Assembly (NCBI GenBank): GCA_904393855.1
Contig: CAJFNE010000084.1
Coordinates: 1-8,133, forward strand
From: an uncultured Oscillibacter sp.
GTDB taxonomy: Bacteria; Bacillota; Clostridia; Oscillospirales; Oscillospiraceae
Reading direction: 5' to 3'
Length of the DNA stretch: 8,133 nt
Shown here: piece by piece, positions 5,899 through 8,133 of the stretch
Numbering within the stretch: the first letter of the stretch is position 1
Layout: each line of letters begins with the position of its first letter
Position numbers and translations under genes: made by a program
Notes under the pieces: generated by a model
Seen by the model: only the letters and a program-made list of their open reading frames with translations
What the model was told of the DNA's origin: nothing
Databases searched by the model: none

Positions 5899-6981
5899 TT
5901 ACATTCTCTCACTGGTCACCAAGCTTTGGGCCTGGGTCCAATCCTCCTGGGTAAAGACCCCCTTGTCGATCAGCGTCTGACCCAGGGTCTGCACGCCGTC
6001 CGGCATAGCGGCCTCCAGCGCGTAGTAGGAGATATACACGAGGTCCGCCCGCAGGAATTGTCCCGTCTGGAAAGCGGCGGCCTCCCCCTCCGTCAGGACG
6101 CCGGCGATCCGCGCCCGGCTCAGCGTATCCGCCAGGTTCGTGTTGGCAGCGGAGCTGTACCCCATAGCCCGGAGGATGAACTCCGTGTACTGGTAGGCGT
6201 TGACGGCGCTGCCGGGTTTGAACTCGGTGGCGCTGAAGCCGTTGGTATACCCTTTCTCATAGGCATAGCCCACGTACTTCTCCGCATCTGAGCCCTGGGC
6301 GATGTCAGTGAACGGGGTATTGCCGGTCCAGGCCAGAGCCGCGTCCTCCTCCCCCAGCACCCGGATGAACATGATCAGCGCCTGCAGGCGGGTGGGCGCC
6401 AGTTCCAGGTCATACCCCTCGCCGTAGCCGGTGAAGGTGCCCCGGAAGAGATTCAGCTGTTTGAGGGCGGCGGCCATGGCGTTGTAGTCCACGGTGCTGG
6501 ACTCCGTCAGGCTGCAGGGCCCCTGATAGTCCACCACCGCCGTCTTGGACGTAATCAGGAACATGGCCGTGGTGTCCTCCGCCACCAGGTAGCGGTGATC
6601 CGCCTGCAGCACAGAGCCGCTGGCCGCCTCCTCCCCGGTGGTAACATCCACCACGGTGCCGGCGGAATAGGTTACCTGCCCCTCGCCGGCCAAGAGCAGC
6701 ACGCTGGCGCCGGTGGTGCCCTGCAGGATGTCCCCCTGCTTCATGCGGGTCTCCACCCAGGTGTCCACGGCCCCCTGTTCCAGCGTCCCGTCGGCGGCGC
6801 TGGCCAGCAGGGCCTGATCCGACACGTCCAGCCGCTGATCCACGCGCTCCTCCACGGCGGCGGTGTAAGTCCCTGTCAGATAGGACAGGGACGCCAGCGG
6901 GTCCTCCACGCCCCCGGCCGCCAGAGCGGCAACTCCCAGCAGCGCGCAGGACGGAAAAATCATCAGCATTTTCTTATTCAT
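5899..6981 (-). CDS. Secreted S-layer-homology (SLH) domain protein
   Basis: This is a cell-wall-associated exported protein of 360 residues. A signal peptide occupies about 1-23 (MNKKM, then a hydrophobic core ending AALAAG). A segment at about 25-165 of unassigned function follows, with beta-rich stretches such as GASVLLLAGEGQVTY and DHRYLVAEDTTAMFLITSK. The region at about 170-350 resembles SLH repeats as found in many Oscillospiraceae surface proteins. It contains LNLFRGTFTGYGEGYDLELA, PTRLQALIMFIRVLGEEDAA, then PFTDI, YVGYAYEKGYTNGFSATEF and YTEFILRAMGYS. SLH modules normally bind pyruvylated secondary wall polymers. The product ends TSERM with TAA at 5899. The ATG at 6981 lacks a well-placed ribosome site: GGAAAGGAAAG lies about 18 bases upstream. 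It follows rex by 48 bases with no terminator between, so the two may be co-transcribed. The target of the N-terminal half is unknown. Confidence 0.85.
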   Translation of the reverse strand: MNKKMLMIFPSCALLGVAALAAGGVEDPLASLSYLTGTYTAAVEERVDQRLDVSDQALLASAADGTLEQGAVDTWVETRMKQGDILQGTTGASVLLLAGEGQVTYSAGTVVDVTTGEEAASGSVLQADHRYLVAEDTTAMFLITSKTAVVDYQGPCSLTESSTVDYNAMAAALKQLNLFRGTFTGYGEGYDLELAPTRLQALIMFIRVLGEEDAALAWTGNTPFTDIAQGSDAEKYVGYAYEKGYTNGFSATEFKPGSAVNAYQYTEFILRAMGYSSAANTNLADTLSRARIAGVLTEGEAAAFQTGQFLRADLVYISYYALEAAMPDGVQTLGQTLIDKGVFTQEDWTQAQSLVTSERM

Positions 6982-6995
6982 AAGGGGTCAGCCAT
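6978..6995 (-). other. Five-codon leader frame overlapping the SLH gene start
   Basis: An ATG at 6995 opens a frame encoding MADPL, and its TGA overlaps the ATG of the SLH gene (ATGA). The only purine-rich ribosome site in the gap, GGAAAGGAAAG, is close to this mini-frame (4 bases after its second GG) but about 18 bases from the SLH ATG. Translation of the SLH gene by re-initiation is therefore possible. It could equally be chance. Confidence 0.3.
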
Positions 6996-7029
6996 CTTTC
7001 CTTTCCGGGACCCGGCGCGCCAGATCCTC

Positions 7030-7659
7030 TCAGCGGTTTGCGATCCGATAACTCAGCGTCAGCAGGCTGTCCGCGAAGTGAATATTCTCAAACTTCACAT
7101 CCGGGTCCGTGCTGGACAGCTCAATGTTGGTGAAATTCCAGAAGCCCCGGACGCCCAGCTCCATCAGCCGGTTGGCCGTCTCCTGCGCCACGGCCTGAGG
7201 AATGGTCAGCACCACCACATCAATGCTGTGACCGCGGAGGTATTCCTCCAGCGTGTCCATGGAGTACACGGACACGCCGTTGACCTCCGTGCCAATGACG
7301 GAGGGCGCCACGTCAAAGGCCGCGTCCACAGTGAAGCCCGTCTGGGAGAAGCGGAAGTTCTGCAGCAGGGCGCGCCCCAGGTTGCCCACACCGATCATGA
7401 TCAAATGGTGATGTTTGTCCACGCCCAGAATATGGCCGATCTCCGTCCGCAGCTCCTCCACATTGTACCCATAACCCTGCTGGCCGAACTCGCCGAAACA
7501 GCTGAAATCCTGGCGGATCTGAGAGGCTGTAATGTTCATCTCCTGTCCCAGCGAGTGGGAGGAAATCCGCACAACGCCGCGGCTGCACAGGTCTGTCAGC
7601 TGACGATAGTAACGGGGCAGCCGTCTGATGACCGCATCCGAAATGTTCTCTTTTTTCAA
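7030..7659 (-). CDS. rex: Redox-sensing transcriptional repressor Rex
   Basis: Rex is a dimeric DNA-binding repressor that senses the NADH/NAD+ ratio. It leaves its operators when NADH rises, releasing fermentation and NADH-reoxidation genes. From the chosen start the protein has 209 residues, the usual family length. A winged helix-turn-helix spans about 1-77 (ISDAVIRRLPRYYRQL at 6-21, ITASQIRQDFSCFGEFGQQG at 43-62). A Rossmann NAD(H)-binding domain carries IGVGNLGRAL at 89-98. A C-terminal swap helix ends YRIANR. The start is TTG at 7659-7657, giving MKKENISDAVIRRLP. GAGGGAG lies 8 bases upstream, and the rex promoter predicts an RNA start near 7698. That excludes the longer GTG frame from 7704, which would begin upstream of the transcript. 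It is the first gene of a probable two-gene unit with the SLH gene. Confidence 0.95.
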   Translation of the reverse strand: MKKENISDAVIRRLPRYYRQLTDLCSRGVVRISSHSLGQEMNITASQIRQDFSCFGEFGQQGYGYNVEELRTEIGHILGVDKHHHLIMIGVGNLGRALLQNFRFSQTGFTVDAAFDVAPSVIGTEVNGVSVYSMDTLEEYLRGHSIDVVVLTIPQAVAQETANRLMELGVRGFWNFTNIELSSTDPDVKFENIHFADSLLTLSYRIANR

Positions 7660-7704
7660 TTTGGTCACTCCCTCTGAAACAACGTGAGAAATTCTTTTGA
7701 ACAC

Positions 7705-7733
7705 AGTTTAGCCTAAATCTATTGACTTGTCAA
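7705..7733 (-). promoter_or_regulatory. Sigma-A promoter of rex
   Basis: On the minus strand a perfect -35 TTGACA (7733-7728) is followed after 17 bases by TAAACT (7710-7705), four of six to consensus. RNA would start near 7698, about 40 bases before the TTG start codon. The -35 lies inside an inverted repeat described separately. Confidence 0.75.
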
Positions 7734-7745
7734 TTTTTTTAACAA
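7727..7745. promoter_or_regulatory. Candidate Rex operator (autoregulatory)
   Basis: The plus-strand sequence TTGTCAATTTTTTTAACAA is an imperfect inverted repeat: TTGTCAA, five T, TTAACAA. It resembles the clostridial Rex box TTGTTAA-N4-TTAACAA but with a 5-base rather than 4-base spacer and one C/T change. It covers the rex -35 hexamer, where repressor binding would block transcription. A second, shorter inverted repeat, TTGAC-TT-GTCAA (7722-7733), overlaps it. Confidence 0.45.
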
Positions 7746-7777
7746 TCCGCCCTGTAAAAATTTTTCTGCAAAAGGGC

Positions 7778-7806
7778 TTTACATCCAAGCGAAAGTCTGC
7801 TATACT
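7778..7806 (+). promoter_or_regulatory. Promoter of the tRNA-Arg gene
   Basis: TTTACA (7778-7783) and TATACT (7801-7806) are spaced by exactly 17 bases, both five of six to the sigma-A consensus. RNA would begin near 7813, about 30 bases before the mature tRNA 5' end. It is divergent from the rex promoter, with the two -35 elements about 45 bases apart. Confidence 0.75.
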
Positions 7807-7813
7807 TTGTAAA

Positions 7814-7833
7814 GATGTTTGGGGACAAACATC
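7814..7833 (+). other. Hairpin in the tRNA precursor leader
   Basis: GATGTTT (7814-7820) pairs with AAACATC (7827-7833) around GGGGAC. It sits at the very start of the predicted pre-tRNA, ten bases before the mature 5' end. It would be removed by RNase P and may help keep the leader from mispairing with the tRNA. Confidence 0.4.
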
Positions 7834-7843
7834 GTAGGTTTAT

Positions 7844-7920
7844 GCGCCCGTAGCTCAGTTGGATAGAGTGTTAGACTCCGACTCTAAAGGTCGCTGGTTC
7901 GAATCCAGTCGGGCGTACCA
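7844..7920 (+). tRNA. tRNA-Arg (anticodon CCG)
   Basis: The 77-base sequence folds as a full cloverleaf. The acceptor stem is GCGCCCG with CGGGCGU (one terminal G-U), the D-arm GCUC/GAGU. The anticodon stem UUAGA/UCUAA encloses the loop CUCCGAC, so anticodon CCG reads the arginine codon CGG. The T-arm has the UUCGAAU loop between GCUGG and CCAGU. Discriminator A is followed by an encoded CCA at 7918-7920. It is the only plus-strand gene in the window, with its own promoter and a terminator starting one base after CCA. Confidence 0.97.
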
Positions 7921-7931
7921 CGTCGGAGCAA
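7918..7931 (+). repeat. 14-base direct repeat, copy 1 (tRNA 3' end/terminator)
   Basis: CCACGTCGGAGCAA occurs here, spanning the tRNA CCA and the first terminator arm. It recurs exactly at 8094-8107 in the last hairpin of the window. The descending arms are also shared (TTGCTCCGAC). The two hairpins are therefore copies of one element. Confidence 0.85.
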
Positions 7932-7960
7932 GCTATGTATCGCTTGCTCCGACTTTTTTT
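7922..7960 (+). terminator. Intrinsic terminator of tRNA-Arg
   Basis: GTCGGAGCAAGC (7922-7933) pairs perfectly with GCTTGCTCCGAC (7942-7953) around an 8-base loop and is followed by seven T (7954-7960). This is a textbook Rho-independent terminator. It almost abuts the tRNA CCA end. Confidence 0.93.
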
Positions 7961-7996
7961 AAAGTCAGAGCGCGCTCACGCCGCTGCTCCTCCTTT

Positions 7997-8032
7997 CCAA
8001 ATCGCAACCGCTTACGCTGGGTTGCGATTTGG
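7997..8032. repeat. 13-base-pair inverted repeat in the tRNA downstream region
   Basis: CCAAATCGCAACC (7997-8009) and GGTTGCGATTTGG (8020-8032) are perfect complements with a 10-base spacer. No T-run follows immediately; instead a second GC hairpin with a T7 tract begins four bases later. It may be a dispersed intergenic palindrome or the inner part of a larger folded RNA. Confidence 0.8.
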
Positions 8033-8035
8033 GTC

Positions 8036-8057
8036 CGCCGCTGCGCGGCGTTTTTTT
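8036..8057 (+). terminator. Second plus-strand terminator-like hairpin
   Basis: CGCCGC (8036-8041) and GCGGCG (8045-8050) enclose TGC and are followed directly by seven T (8051-8057). It could catch read-through from the tRNA, or end a transcript covering the palindrome before it. An upstream copy of CGCCGC (7979-7984) can compete for the same GCGGCG arm. Confidence 0.7.
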
Positions 8058-8093
8058 CTTATCGCAAGGAAATATCGATTTTAACCGCCCCTT

Positions 8094-8133
8094 CCACGTC
8101 GGAGCAAAGTCCGCTTTGCTCCGACGTCTTTTT
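8094..8133 (+). terminator. Third terminator-like hairpin, second copy of the tRNA-terminator repeat
   Basis: ACGTCGGAGCAAAG (8096-8109) pairs perfectly with CTTTGCTCCGACGT (8114-8127) around TCCG, then CTTTTT runs to the window edge. It shares CCACGTCGGAGCAA with the tRNA terminator (direct repeat copy 2, 8094-8107). The inner stem pairs differ between the copies but are compensated. No gene is seen between it and the second terminator. Confidence 0.75.

Noticed and set aside
5682..5912. A 76-codon version of the Cys-rich protein starting at GTG 5912
   Set aside because: The first 33 residues overlap the SLH gene end and lack a ribosome site, whereas ATG 5813 has AGGAGGT six bases upstream.
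4045..5954. Long plus-strand frames opposite the anti-sigma, sigma and Cys-rich genes, including a poly-Ala/Val stretch
   Set aside because: These are complements of well-supported minus-strand genes. The Ala/Val run is the reverse of the Cys/Asn repeats of the 43-residue protein.
7749..7777. GCCCT/AGGGC hairpin with an AAAAATTTTT core between the rex and tRNA promoters
   Set aside because: The outer stem is only five pairs. The AT palindrome is likely a chance feature or an upstream A/T-rich promoter element.
7918..8107. Direct repeats as attL/attR of an element integrated at the tRNA
   Set aside because: The repeat covers only CCA plus terminator, not the T-arm or acceptor stem usually duplicated by integrases, and the 176 bases enclosed hold no gene. 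It is kept as a repeat-family observation.

Overview
The window is GC-rich and compactly organised. It looks like a piece of a low-G+C-phylum but high-GC anaerobe of the Oscillospiraceae type (class Clostridia; Flavonifractor/Oscillibacter/Lawsonibacter-like). This is an inference from several gene types: a Mini-RNase III next to RqcH, a Rex repressor, an SLH-domain protein of the kind abundant in that family, an ECF sigma/anti-sigma pair, and a tiny Cys/Asn/Gly-rich membrane protein. All protein genes read on the minus strand. The only plus-strand gene is a tRNA at the right end. No phage, transposon, CRISPR or resistance module is visible.

Layout, left to right. 1-961: the N-terminal 320 residues of a CPA2-type Na+/H+ antiporter, running off the left edge, with its own promoter. 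1056-1083: a terminator hairpin. 1137-3289: the mrnC-rqcH operon (23S rRNA maturation plus ribosome-associated quality control), coupled by a TAATG overlap and driven by a promoter at 3327-3355. 3355-3381: a hairpin that closes the next operon. 3394-5480: an ECF sigma factor that probably starts at TTG, overlapping by ATGA a 510-residue membrane-anchored putative anti-sigma factor. The outer part of that anti-sigma protein contains a domain duplicated in tandem. 5629-5657: a GC-rich hairpin. 5682-5813: a 43-residue protein with 12 cysteines. 5899-6981: a secreted SLH-type protein. 7030-7659: Rex, the NADH/NAD+-sensing repressor, 48 bases upstream of the SLH gene and possibly co-transcribed with it.

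The rex promoter and the tRNA-Arg(CCG) promoter are divergent. A Rex-box-like inverted repeat overlaps the rex -35 element, suggesting autoregulation. Downstream of the tRNA, about 210 bases carry three to four strong hairpins. Two of these are copies of the same terminator element with compensatory base changes. A middle block can fold in two mutually exclusive ways. This is the most unusual non-coding part of the window.

No entirely new multi-gene system is evident. The observations most worth following are the duplicated sensor domain of the anti-sigma factor, the tRNA-adjacent repeat/terminator cluster, the revised Rex start with its operator, and the Cys-rich miniprotein.
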